A stretch of 64,000 nt of DNA from Clostridia bacterium. Lineage in GTDB: Bacteria; Bacillota; Clostridia; Oscillospirales; CAG-272. Position numbers and translations under genes: made by a program. The notes under the pieces are model-generated. The model saw nothing but the letters and a program-made list of their open reading frames with translations. It did no database searches and was not told where the DNA came from. Where the stretch lies: contig JAGBEE010000011.1 in NCBI GenBank assembly GCA_017937135.1, forward strand, positions 1 to 64,000. The letters are read 5' to 3'. Shown in pieces: positions 17,335-25,141 of this stretch (the first letter of the stretch is position 1; the number at the start of each line of letters is the position of its first letter).

Positions 17335-18702
17335 ATGTCAAAATATTTCGGTACAGACGGATTTCGAGCGCATGCCGGCAAGGGGCTAACCTCGGTGCAC
17401 GCATTTAAAATAGGTCGATTTCTCGGCTGGTATTTAAGCAAAAATGGAAATAAGGCGCGCATTGTAATTGGCAAGGATACAAGGCGCTCGTCATATATGC
17501 TCGAATATGCTATCAGCGCAGGAATTGCAACCTCGGGAGCGAGCGCATATATGCTCCACGTAACAACGACTCCTTGCGTTTCATACGTTACAAGCACCGA
17601 CCCCTTTGATATGGGAATAATGATATCGGCAAGCCATAATCCATATTATGACAACGGAATAAAGATATTAAATTCAAGGGGTGAAAAGATAGATGACGAG
17701 ATAATTGAAAAAATAGAGGCGTATCTTGACAAGGACTACGAAAAAGCTGGGACACGTGGCGAAATTCCAATGGCTACCAATAATGAAATAGGTGAAATTA
17801 TCGACTACACCGAGGGCAGAAACAGGTATATAGGCTATCTAATTTCTACCTCGCGTCGCTCGTTTAAGGGCTTAAAAATTGCGCTTGATACCTCAAATGG
17901 AGGGGGTTGGATGATAGCCAGAAGCGTTTTTTCAAGCCTTGGCGCTAAGGTTATCTCAATAAACTCCTGTCCTGACGGAACGAACATAAACAAGGAATGT
18001 GGCTCAACCTGCCCCCAATCACTTATTAAGTGCGTTTTGGAAAACGAATGCGATATGGGCTTTGCCTATGACGGAGATGCCGATAGGTGTATAGCAGTTG
18101 ACCACACGGGAAAAATAGTAAACGGAGATTATTTAATTTACATTCTTGCAAACGAATTAAAGACACAGGGTGAGCTTTTAAAGGATACGGTTGTTACAAC
18201 CGTTATGTCAAATCTTGGCTTATACAAGGCGCTTGATGAAATAGGCGTGGGCTATGAAAAAACCAAGGTTGGCGACAGATACGTGTATGAAAGTATGCAA
18301 AAAAATGGATTTTCCTTGGGTGGTGAGCAGTCGGGACATATCATTTTATCAAAATATGCAACCACAGGCGACGGAATTTTAACCTCTATTAAAATAACCG
18401 AGGCAGTAATTGAGTCAAAGTCAACGCTCTATGAGCTATCTAAGGCTGTTAATATGATGCCACAGGTATTAAAAAGCATACCCGTGAAAAGCAAGTGGCA
18501 AATCATAAATTCGCGCGCGCTGAATGAAAAAATATCAGCAATTGAAAATGAGCTTGGAAAAAACGGGCGTGTGCTTGTAAGAGCGAGTGGCACAGAGGAG
18601 CTTATTCGCATAATGATAGAAGCCGAAAATGAGGGTCTTTGTGAAAAAATTGCCGACGAGGTGGCTGAAATTGTAAGAAACGAGGACTTGAAGGGTGAAT
18701 GA
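17335..18702 (+). CDS. glmM: Phosphoglucosamine mutase
   Basis: A 455-residue alpha-D-phosphohexomutase. YFGTDGFRA opens the protein, the phosphoserine loop is MISASHNPYYDNGIK, the metal loop is DGDADRC, the sugar loop is GGEQSGH and the phosphate-binding loop is RASGTEELIR near the C terminus. It converts glucosamine-6-phosphate to glucosamine-1-phosphate. GGAGG is four bases from the ATG. It is first in an operon with a GlmU-type acetyltransferase and glmS, which supports glmM over phosphomannomutase. Confidence 0.94.
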   Translation: MSKYFGTDGFRAHAGKGLTSVHAFKIGRFLGWYLSKNGNKARIVIGKDTRRSSYMLEYAISAGIATSGASAYMLHVTTTPCVSYVTSTDPFDMGIMISASHNPYYDNGIKILNSRGEKIDDEIIEKIEAYLDKDYEKAGTRGEIPMATNNEIGEIIDYTEGRNRYIGYLISTSRRSFKGLKIALDTSNGGGWMIARSVFSSLGAKVISINSCPDGTNINKECGSTCPQSLIKCVLENECDMGFAYDGDADRCIAVDHTGKIVNGDYLIYILANELKTQGELLKDTVVTTVMSNLGLYKALDEIGVGYEKTKVGDRYVYESMQKNGFSLGGEQSGHIILSKYATTGDGILTSIKITEAVIESKSTLYELSKAVNMMPQVLKSIPVKSKWQIINSRALNEKISAIENELGKNGRVLVRASGTEELIRIMIEAENEGLCEKIADEVAEIVRNEDLKGE

Positions 18703-19369
18703 TATAGCGCTAAGCGATTTAAAAACAGAGGTCTTTTTTAAAGAGCTGTCAACCATAGCTAAAAACGAAATAATAAAAACAGAATACCCTTGGCAAATCA
18801 TACCTAAGATTAAGGAAATAATTTTTTCGCTCATCCCTACTCTGCCAAATAGCTTTAATGAGATAAAGGAGGGCGTTTGGGTGGAAAGCGGAGCTGAAAT
18901 AGCAAAAAGCGCGGAGATAATTGCCCCCTGTATAATTTGTAAATCGCAAATAAGAACGGGTGCGTATCTGCGTGGGCGCGTTATTGTAGGAAGAGGATGC
19001 GTTGTCGGAAATTCAACTGAAATAAAAAATGCCATTTTATTTGACGGAGCAAAGTGCCCGCATTACAATTATGTTGGTGACTCCGTGCTTGGATATAAGG
19101 CGCATATGGGCGCAGGGGCAATTATTTCAAATCAAAAGAGTGACAAATCACGTGTATTTATTTCTCTCTCCTCGTCAAAAATAGACACAGGGCTTGACAA
19201 AATGGGTGCGATTTTGTCCGACGAGGTGGAAATTGGCGCAGGGAGCGTTTTAAATCCGGGTAGCGTTATTTGCGCCCACTCAAATGTCTATCCCCTTGTG
19301 TCCCTTCGTGGAGCTATTGGTAAGGGGCTAATTTACAAGGACAAAAATACAATAGTGGAAAAATACTAA
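18695..19369 (+). CDS. Stand-alone GlmU-C-like hexapeptide acetyltransferase
   Basis: A 224-residue protein with about 60 N-terminal helical residues and then a left-handed beta-helix. VGNSTEIKNAILFDGAK and HYNYVGDSVLGY followed by MGAGAIISN match the acetyltransferase half of GlmU, including the His before YVGD that acts as catalytic base. The uridylyltransferase half is missing. With glmM before and glmS after, the likely reaction is acetylation of glucosamine-1-phosphate. The start is a GTG overlapping the glmM stop by eight bases; the nearby ATG is in another frame. Confidence 0.82.
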   Translation: MNDIALSDLKTEVFFKELSTIAKNEIIKTEYPWQIIPKIKEIIFSLIPTLPNSFNEIKEGVWVESGAEIAKSAEIIAPCIICKSQIRTGAYLRGRVIVGRGCVVGNSTEIKNAILFDGAKCPHYNYVGDSVLGYKAHMGAGAIISNQKSDKSRVFISLSSSKIDTGLDKMGAILSDEVEIGAGSVLNPGSVICAHSNVYPLVSLRGAIGKGLIYKDKNTIVEKY

Positions 19370-19370
19370 G

Positions 19371-19399
19371 AAAGGTGTGGGCGCAGTGCCCTTTTATAT
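19371..19399 (+). promoter_or_regulatory. Split ribosome binding site with hairpin before glmS
   Basis: The only site resembling a Shine-Dalgarno, AAAGGTG (19371-19377), is 22 bases from the ATG, too far for normal use. Between them GGGC-GCAGT-GCCC (19379-19391) can fold. If it does, the effective spacing falls to about nine bases. No glmS ribozyme core is present in the 30-base gap. Confidence 0.5.
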
Positions 19400-21223
19400 A
19401 TGTGTGGAATTATAGGCTATACAGGATATGAGCAGGCTGAGAAAAAGATAACCACAGGTCTTGAGATTTTGGAGTACAGAGGGTACGATTCAGTTGGCGC
19501 GTGTCTTTTGAAAAATGGCAAGCATGAGATAACTAAAGTCAAGGGCAGAATAAACGATTTGAAGGCAAGGCTGAGCCTTGGTGAAAACGAGCAGGCCTTT
19601 ACAGGAATTGGGCATACAAGGTGGGCAACACACGGCAGCCCGAGCGATGAAAATGCCCATCCACATAAGGTTGGCAGAGTTACGCTTGTGCATAATGGTA
19701 TTATCGAAAATTATGAATCAATAAAGGCAGGACTTATAAAGGAGGGAATAACCTTCTTTTCCGATACTGATAGTGAGGTCGCCTGTGCGCTTATCAATAA
19801 ATATTATAATGAAAGCACGCACCCCTGTGTCGCAATTTTAAAGGCGCTACGCGAAATAAGAGGCTCATATGCATTTGCTATTATGTTTGAGGGGTATGAG
19901 GGAGAAATCTTTGCCCTTAGATATTCAAGCCCACTGCTTGTGGCTAAGGATAAAAATGGCTCATATCTTGCCTCGGACATAACTGCATTTTTGCCATTTA
20001 CTAAGGAATATGCAACTATACACGAGGGCGAAATTGCTCATTTAACCAAGGACGAAATCAAAATTTATTCTCACGACGGAACCTTCGAGCCACAGTGGCA
20101 AACAACAAATCTTGACTACGCCTCTGCCAAAAAGGGTGGCTATGAGCATTTTATGCTGAAGGAAATATATGAACAGCCAGATGTAGTAAACGAGTGCGTT
20201 TTAAAAAGAGTCAAGGACTTTTTGCCCGATTTTTCTTATGATAAGATAGATAGCGAGATATTTGAGGGTATAAAGAATATACACATAGTTGCCTGTGGCT
20301 CGGCAATGCACGCAGGAATGCTTGGCGCAAGGCTTATTGAGGAGCTATCGGGCGTGTCTGCAAGCGCCTTTATAGCATCGGAATATAGATACTCTCCCCC
20401 ACTTTTTCACTCTCCGACGCTTGTTATTGCTATTTCCCAGTCAGGGGAAACTATGGATACTCTATCTGCTCTTAGGTACGCAAAGGGCTCGGGGTGTAAA
20501 ATACTTGCTATTGTAAATACACATTCGTCATCTATTGCAAGAGAGGCTGACAAAGCTATATACACCGAGGCAGGACCTGAAATCGCAGTTGCTACAACAA
20601 AGGGATATATTTCACAGCTTGCTATTCTCTACCTTATTGCCTGCTATCTTGGGCTTATAAGAGGGAGAGTTAATAGTATCCAATGTCAGGAATATATAAA
20701 GGATATTCTTGATGCAAGCAACGATATGAAAAAAGCTCTTGAGCGCACCAGCGAGCTAAGAGCTTTTGCTGAAAAAATAAAGGATAGTGAGCATTTATAC
20801 TATATTGGCAGAGGAATAGACTATTCCTTGTGTATGGAGGCATCACTAAAGCTAAAGGAGATAAGCTATATTCATAGTGAGGCTTACCCTGCCGGCGAAT
20901 TGAAGCACGGAACTATCTCGCTTATTGAAAATAATACTCCGGTTTTTGCTATTTGCACTGACGAAAGGCTGTACGATAAAACCAAGAGTAATATTAAGGA
21001 GGTTAAGGCACGAGGCGCTAACACATTTATTTTGTGCTTTTCGGGCGCGAGGGAGCCCCAAAAATCTGCCGAGCACGTTTTTGTGCTCAACGGAAGGAGC
21101 AAAATATCAAGGCTATTAAATGGCGTTCTCACCTGCCAAATTATTGCATACGAGACAGCAAGGCTTCGTGGGTGCGAAATAGACCGTCCACGCAACCTTG
21201 CCAAAAGCGTAACGGTTGAATAA
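19400..21223 (+). CDS. glmS: Glutamine-fructose-6-phosphate aminotransferase (isomerizing)
   Basis: A 607-residue GlmS. The N-terminal nucleophile cysteine is in MCGIIGYTGYE; the glutaminase motifs GHTRWATHG and HNGIIENY follow. Two SIS isomerase domains carry ACGSAMHAGMLGARLIEEL and AISQSGETMDT, and the end RPRNLAKSVTVE is typical. It makes glucosamine-6-phosphate from fructose-6-phosphate and glutamine, the first committed step toward UDP-GlcNAc. Its last 32 bases are duplicated at 23158-23189. Confidence 0.97.
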   Translation: MCGIIGYTGYEQAEKKITTGLEILEYRGYDSVGACLLKNGKHEITKVKGRINDLKARLSLGENEQAFTGIGHTRWATHGSPSDENAHPHKVGRVTLVHNGIIENYESIKAGLIKEGITFFSDTDSEVACALINKYYNESTHPCVAILKALREIRGSYAFAIMFEGYEGEIFALRYSSPLLVAKDKNGSYLASDITAFLPFTKEYATIHEGEIAHLTKDEIKIYSHDGTFEPQWQTTNLDYASAKKGGYEHFMLKEIYEQPDVVNECVLKRVKDFLPDFSYDKIDSEIFEGIKNIHIVACGSAMHAGMLGARLIEELSGVSASAFIASEYRYSPPLFHSPTLVIAISQSGETMDTLSALRYAKGSGCKILAIVNTHSSSIAREADKAIYTEAGPEIAVATTKGYISQLAILYLIACYLGLIRGRVNSIQCQEYIKDILDASNDMKKALERTSELRAFAEKIKDSEHLYYIGRGIDYSLCMEASLKLKEISYIHSEAYPAGELKHGTISLIENNTPVFAICTDERLYDKTKSNIKEVKARGANTFILCFSGAREPQKSAEHVFVLNGRSKISRLLNGVLTCQIIAYETARLRGCEIDRPRNLAKSVTVE

Positions 21224-21224
21224 G

Positions 21225-21256
21225 AAAAAAGAAGCTCTATTTAGAGCTTCTTTTTT
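21225..21256. terminator. Bidirectional terminator after glmS
   Basis: GAAGCTCTA (21231-21239) pairs with TAGAGCTTC (21242-21250) and is flanked by AAAAAA and TTTTTT, so it serves glmS and the convergent lipoprotein gene. Confidence 0.92.
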
Positions 21257-21272
21257 AAGGATTGCAATTTAA

Positions 21273-21560
21273 TTAAGGCTTGTAGCCTTGATTTATAATA
21301 TCTTCTCTATCGCCTATAAAGCGAATTTTGTTTTCTTCGTTCATTAAATTAACTGTATAGCATTCTGGGTGATGGAATTTTTTTGTGTTTTTATTCAAAA
21401 TATATGAGGGGATATCAAATAAAAAATCGTCTGTCTGTATCTGTGTTTGTGTCTGTATTTGTGAGGATTCTTCATTTTTGCTTTCGCTCGAACTTTTTGC
21501 ATTGCAGGATACAAATGACATTAAGATGACCAAGGCTAACAGCAAGGAAATTTTCTTCAT
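21273..21560 (-). CDS. Small lipoprotein with a metal-binding-like C-terminal motif, ending at a TAA where a Cys is expected
   Basis: 95 residues. Residues 1-19 are a lipoprotein signal ending MSFVSC; a Ser/Glu/Gln/Thr-rich linker follows. The tail YILNKNTKKFHHPECYTV...REDIINQGYKP matches the domain common in Firmicutes nuclease-like and competence proteins in which NxxSKKFHxPxC is followed by GYxPCxxC. Here the frame stops at TAA just after GYKP, but the next codons in the same frame read L-N-C-N-P-stop, exactly the expected xxCNP end. The stop therefore occupies the position of the first Cys of the CxxC. GAGGTG lies before the ATG, downstream of a structured leader with a terminator. Confidence 0.75.
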   Translation of the reverse strand: MKKISLLLALVILMSFVSCNAKSSSESKNEESSQIQTQTQIQTDDFLFDIPSYILNKNTKKFHHPECYTVNLMNEENKIRFIGDREDIINQGYKP

Positions 21561-21561
21561 C

Positions 21562-21745
21562 TAAACACCTCATATTCTCAAATAAAAAGTGCGCCCCAGA
21601 AGGAACGCACCGAAAAAGTACATCCCTCAAAGCTGCTACACTTCTTCACGACACCTAAAGGCATTGGAAAAGAGAGATAATACCTTTTACCGATATTATC
21701 CATTTAGAGGTTTAAAATATTCGTGATTTGAAATGTAGCAACCTT
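21562..21745 (-). promoter_or_regulatory. Structured leader RNA (copy 1) with intrinsic terminator before the lipoprotein gene
   Basis: Minus-strand leader homologous to the one at 28540-28728. A closing helix pairs 21634-21644 (TGCTACACTTC) with 21730-21740 (GAAATGTAGCA). Inside it, CCTAAA (21654-21659) pairs with TTTAGAGG around 21703-21710, and GATAATA (21676-21682) pairs with TATTATC (21694-21700) around a loop reading GGTAAAAGG on the transcript. A terminator hairpin (21589-21610, GTGCG...CGCAC on both strands) with a U-run ends just before the ribosome site. A weak -10 (TTAAAT) sits immediately upstream of the first helix. Compared with copy 2 the closing helix swaps a G-C for an A-U pair, which is covariation. 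I do not match it to a known riboswitch class. Confidence 0.75.
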
Positions 21746-21978
21746 ATTTAACACATATTAAATAAAATTTGTTATAATTTTTGATTTTTTTAAAAATGTG
21801 CGTGAAAAATCAAAAATGGACACAAGGTCTGTGTTGGATTTTTCTTAATGACCCCGCTCCCCAAAATTTGCGCGGAATAAACAATTGAAACCTTAAGCGA
21901 ATAAAACATAAATTACACCAAAACGATTAAGATTCCCTTATTTTTGTAATAATATTAAGGAAATATTCCCTTGAAACA

Positions 21979-22007
21979 TTGACAATTCCATCATAATGTG
22001 ATATTAT
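21979..22007 (+). promoter_or_regulatory. Promoter of fic gene, flanked by TTCCCTT / AAGGGAA
   Basis: TTGACA (21979-21984), 17-base spacer, TATTAT (22002-22007). TTCCCTT at 21966-21972 and AAGGGAA at 22010-22016 form an inverted repeat around the promoter, a plausible operator. Confidence 0.75.
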
Positions 22008-22035
22008 TTAAGGGAAAGAAAGCGAGGTTAAGGCT

Positions 22036-23082
22036 ATGAGAACATTTAACTACTCCAAAATTAATGAACAAAAATGGGATTCCGAGTTGCTTGGCTTGAT
22101 AGCGGCTATATATAAAGAAGCCGGAAAGCAAGAGATGTATCTCAAAAGGCGTCCCGAAGAGCTTGAAAAGCTCGTAGAAATTGCAAAGGTGCAAAGTACG
22201 GAGAGCTCCAATGCCATCGAAGGTATCGTTACCACGAACACGAGAATTAGGCAGATCGTAGAGGATAAGACTACACCTAAGAATAGAGATGAGCAAGAAA
22301 TTGCAGGCTACCGTGATGTGTTAAATATTATACACGAGAGCTTTGATGCTATTCCAATTACGCCCAACTATATTCTGCAGCTCCATAAAATATTGTATAG
22401 CCATATGAACAACCCGCACGCAGGCAGAATAAAGACGGTGCAGAATTATATCAGCGCAACCTATCCTGACGGCAGTACGAGAACGCTGTTCACTCCGCTT
22501 GATCCGTTTGAAACGCCGAACGCACTCGAAAGCATATGTAACGAGTTTAATCGAGTAATCGGTAACAATGAATTAGAGCCGCTTATAGCGATTTCGATAT
22601 TCATTCACGATTTTCTATGCATTCACCCGTTCAATGATGGAAATGGTAGAATGAGCCGATTGCTCACAACTCTGCTCCTTTACAGAAGTGGCTTCTACGT
22701 TGGAAAATATATATCGCTCGAAGCGAAGATTGCTAAGAACAAGGATTTGTACTACGATGCACTTGGCGATGCACAAAACGGATGGCACGAAGGAAATGCG
22801 GATGCGGTTCCGTTTATCAAATATCTACTTGGCACGATACTTGCAGCCTACAAGGATTTTGAAGATAGATTTGCACTTGTAGAGATAAAGCTGCCGGCAC
22901 TTGAAACTGTTAGCCGTGCAACGATGAATAAAATCGGCAGATTTTCAAAACAGGATATCAGAGAGCTGTGTCCTTCGCTGAGCATAAGTTCTATTGAAGG
23001 TGCACTTCGAAGGTTGGTTGCCGAAGGTGAGATAAAGCGCGAAGGAAATGGAAAAAATATCCGTTACTTTAGACTTAAATAA
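22036..23082 (+). CDS. Fic-domain protein with C-terminal winged-helix region
   Basis: A 348-residue Fic protein. The N-terminal region carries SSNAIEGI, an (S/T)xxxE(G/N)-type motif that usually forms the inhibitory helix of class II Fic enzymes. The active-site motif is HPFNDGNGRMSR near residues 196-207. The C-terminal 60 residues (FSKQDIRELCPSLSISSIEGALRRLVAEGEIKREG) look like a winged helix. Fic enzymes transfer AMP from ATP to hydroxyl groups of target proteins; many of this layout AMPylate themselves or act in toxin-antitoxin contexts. It stands alone between glmS and its duplicated tail. Confidence 0.92.
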   Translation: MRTFNYSKINEQKWDSELLGLIAAIYKEAGKQEMYLKRRPEELEKLVEIAKVQSTESSNAIEGIVTTNTRIRQIVEDKTTPKNRDEQEIAGYRDVLNIIHESFDAIPITPNYILQLHKILYSHMNNPHAGRIKTVQNYISATYPDGSTRTLFTPLDPFETPNALESICNEFNRVIGNNELEPLIAISIFIHDFLCIHPFNDGNGRMSRLLTTLLLYRSGFYVGKYISLEAKIAKNKDLYYDALGDAQNGWHEGNADAVPFIKYLLGTILAAYKDFEDRFALVEIKLPALETVSRATMNKIGRFSKQDIRELCPSLSISSIEGALRRLVAEGEIKREGNGKNIRYFRLK

Positions 23083-23157
23083 CAATGTGAAAAATTAAAC
23101 GATTTCAAAAACGCATAATAATTAAATAATTTATGTTGCTATAAATTGCCAAGCTAT

Positions 23158-23189
23158 GCAACCTTGACAAAAGCGTAACGGTTGAATAA
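23158..23189 (+). repeat. Duplicated 3' end of glmS
   Basis: These 32 bases match glmS 21192-21223 with one mismatch (GACAAAAG for GCCAAAAG), including codons for the last residues and the stop. They are followed, as in glmS, by a bidirectional terminator of unrelated sequence. The insert of about 2 kb between them carries the lipoprotein, leader RNA and fic gene. Confidence 0.9.
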
Positions 23190-23190
23190 T

Positions 23191-23228
23191 AAAAAAACAG
23201 AATTTCGTTTTACCGAAATTCTGTTTTT
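23191..23228. terminator. Bidirectional terminator
   Basis: CAGAATTTCG (23198-23207) pairs perfectly with CGAAATTCTG (23214-23223), with A-run and T-run flanks. Confidence 0.9.
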
Positions 23229-23240
23229 ATGTATTGGAAA

Positions 23241-23335
23241 TTATTTATTTTCTTCCTTGTCTACCTCAGTTAACTTATCTTTTTTAAATATGATTGGGTT
23301 AACTATGCAAACAATGATGAGGTAAATTACTTAAA
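23241..23335 (-). pseudogene. 3' remnant of a membrane transporter-like gene
   Basis: A minus-strand frame reads VIYLIIVCIVNPIIFKKDKL then TEVDKEENK and a stop. This looks like the last membrane helix and charged tail of a transporter, such as an MFS or sugar symporter, and it is cut off by an in-frame stop just upstream. A terminator directly follows. It is probably the relic of a gene lost next to the GH43 gene. Confidence 0.4.
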
Positions 23336-23405
23336 AATTGAATAATTTGGGCAGGCGAGGAGCAAATCAAATAAAAAATGCCTTCATTTGTGCGATAGTA
23401 AAAAA

Positions 23406-24425
23406 TCAAAGAAAATCTGACAAGCGCCAATTTTTTGTGTAGTGCAAGGAAATAGTGTTGTCGTCATTAAACCTTATGGGCAACCAAACGTAAGAGCTTT
23501 TTTCAAAGCAAGCGGTGTTGTGTCGCTCAAGCATCATTATTTGAAGCTCTGTTTCTTCGACACAAAATACGTTGGTGCCTTGCGTATTGAACGTTGTGTT
23601 GGTATAATCATCGACACAGGGGTCGCCTATGTCCTCCCAGTCTTCAAGCAAGGACTTGGTTCTAAACGCCTTGGCCTGATTTGTTTCCCAGCCTGTAAGG
23701 CCTGAGGTTATTATGTAATAATATCCGTTTTTGTAGGCTATCGCAGGCGCTTCTCGCCAAGGGGCTGTGTCTATTCTTTTGTATGTATTTGTAAATGATA
23801 AATAGTCATCGCTTAGCTTTACTACATATAAGCATCTGTCCCCCTGCAAGCCACCAGTCTTGTCACCAAGCTTGGGGTCGGGGGTGTGTCTGTCGTATAT
23901 TACATATGCGTCATTATTAATGTCCTTATAAACCGTCATATCACGAACCCAGCCATAATTATCAATGGGGCGCGAAAAACCGAGCCACTTGTATTTCCCG
24001 TTGATGGTATCGCATACTGCTACACCCAAATCGGCCTCACCTACACCATTTCCGTGATTAGCGGGATATTTTACATAGTGACACCACAAAACAAATTTTT
24101 TTGTTTTGTCGTTATATATTATTTTAGGTCTTTCAAAGCGAAGTGGAGCAAAAAGCTCACTTTCTGGGTCGTTTGTAACCTCTAAAATAACACCCTCGTA
24201 TTTCCAGTTAAGTAAGTCCTTAGACTTATACATAACAACGCCCACAGTTGTCATTTGTCCACCATAAGGGCCACAATTTACAGGTAGTGGGCGAAGTGCC
24301 ATACCATACCAATGATACGTCCCCTCCACATATATTATGCCACCGTCACTTGCGTTTATAATATTTCCGTCGGTGTCGTGCCACTCAATAAATTCATTTA
24401 TTTCTCCGTGACAAAAAGCTTTCAT
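23406..24425 (-). CDS. Glycoside hydrolase family 43-like protein
   Basis: A 339-residue five-bladed beta-propeller protein of the GH43 type, most like the exo-beta-1,3-galactanase branch. NASDGGIIYVEGTYHWYGMA near the N terminus holds the catalytic-base Asp, RDMTVYKDINNDAYVIYD is the second blade with its Asp, and EAPAIAYKNGYYYIITSG holds the acid Glu. No signal peptide is visible, so it may act on imported oligosaccharides. GAGAGGG precedes the ATG. The upstream 150 bases hold only a terminator. Confidence 0.8.
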   Translation of the reverse strand: MKAFCHGEINEFIEWHDTDGNIINASDGGIIYVEGTYHWYGMALRPLPVNCGPYGGQMTTVGVVMYKSKDLLNWKYEGVILEVTNDPESELFAPLRFERPKIIYNDKTKKFVLWCHYVKYPANHGNGVGEADLGVAVCDTINGKYKWLGFSRPIDNYGWVRDMTVYKDINNDAYVIYDRHTPDPKLGDKTGGLQGDRCLYVVKLSDDYLSFTNTYKRIDTAPWREAPAIAYKNGYYYIITSGLTGWETNQAKAFRTKSLLEDWEDIGDPCVDDYTNTTFNTQGTNVFCVEETELQIMMLERHNTACFEKSSYVWLPIRFNDDNTISLHYTKNWRLSDFL

Positions 24426-24524
24426 TCCTTGCCCTCTCTATAAATTATTATCTATCTTAATTTTACATCATAAAAGCATTAAAAGCAATAGCCTTTGAAT
24501 ATTTAAGTCAAGCTTGAGGGCAAC

Positions 24525-24557
24525 CAAAAAAGGAGCAGGGAAATTCCCTGCTCTTTA
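24525..24557. terminator. Terminator after GNAT gene
   Basis: GAGCAGGGA / TCCCTGCTC perfect hairpin; on the minus strand it is followed by a T-run. Confidence 0.85.
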
Positions 24558-24572
24558 TTGGAATTACAAGCT

Positions 24573-25052
24573 TTATAGGTCGATTATGTATCTTACATCG
24601 CACGCAAAATGCTCCGTTATGGTTATTTGATCGTATGTACGGACAAAACCGTGCTTTTCATAGAATTTTTGGGCGCGTGTCATATTTTCAAGGGTTTCAA
24701 GATAGCACCTTTTGTAATACTTCCTTGCATAGTCGAGCGCTATTTCAAGCAGTCTATTTGCAAGCCCTGTGCCTCTTATCTCTGGCAAGCAGTACATTTT
24801 TTGAAGCTCGCAAACCGTATCAGTTCCCGAAAGGGCGCCAATACCAACTCCCCCAAGTATTCTTTTGTCCTCGCCTTCGATTACCCAATACCTGTTCCCC
24901 TCGCTATTATATATCTTGGAAAACCTGCAAAGGTCGGGGTCTGCCCAGGCAGTGCCCTCGTGATTTGCGCCGAACTCAATTAACGTGGTGCGTATTAGGC
25001 TCTCCACTGCCTTGTCATCTCTTGGCTCGATTTCTCTTATGGTGTATTTCAT
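24573..25052 (-). CDS. GNAT-family N-acetyltransferase
   Basis: A 159-residue GNAT protein. The acetyl-CoA loop LPEIRGTGLANRLLEIAL contains the R/Q-x-x-G-x-G/A signature and NMTRAQKFYEKHGF is the usual C-terminal motif. It transfers an acetyl group to an amine whose identity cannot be read from sequence. The ribosome site before the ATG is weak. It is one of a run of minus-strand single genes. Confidence 0.88.
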   Translation of the reverse strand: MKYTIREIEPRDDKAVESLIRTTLIEFGANHEGTAWADPDLCRFSKIYNSEGNRYWVIEGEDKRILGGVGIGALSGTDTVCELQKMYCLPEIRGTGLANRLLEIALDYARKYYKRCYLETLENMTRAQKFYEKHGFVRTYDQITITEHFACDVRYIIDL

Positions 25053-25141
25053 AATTTAAAATAGACATTCTCCATGATTAAAATTATTTTTCAACAACGC
25101 TTGTTGCCTTGCAAGCCTTTAAAGAATAGCACAATTTTGCT

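Noticed and set aside
19370..19400. Possible glmS ribozyme
   Set aside because: The gap before glmS is only 30 bases; the ribozyme needs over 120 and its core is not present in the upstream gene.
21192..23189. Tn7-like element at glmS
   Set aside because: No tnsA-E homologues, no Tn7-type end repeats, and the duplication is 32 bases of coding sequence rather than a five-base target duplication.
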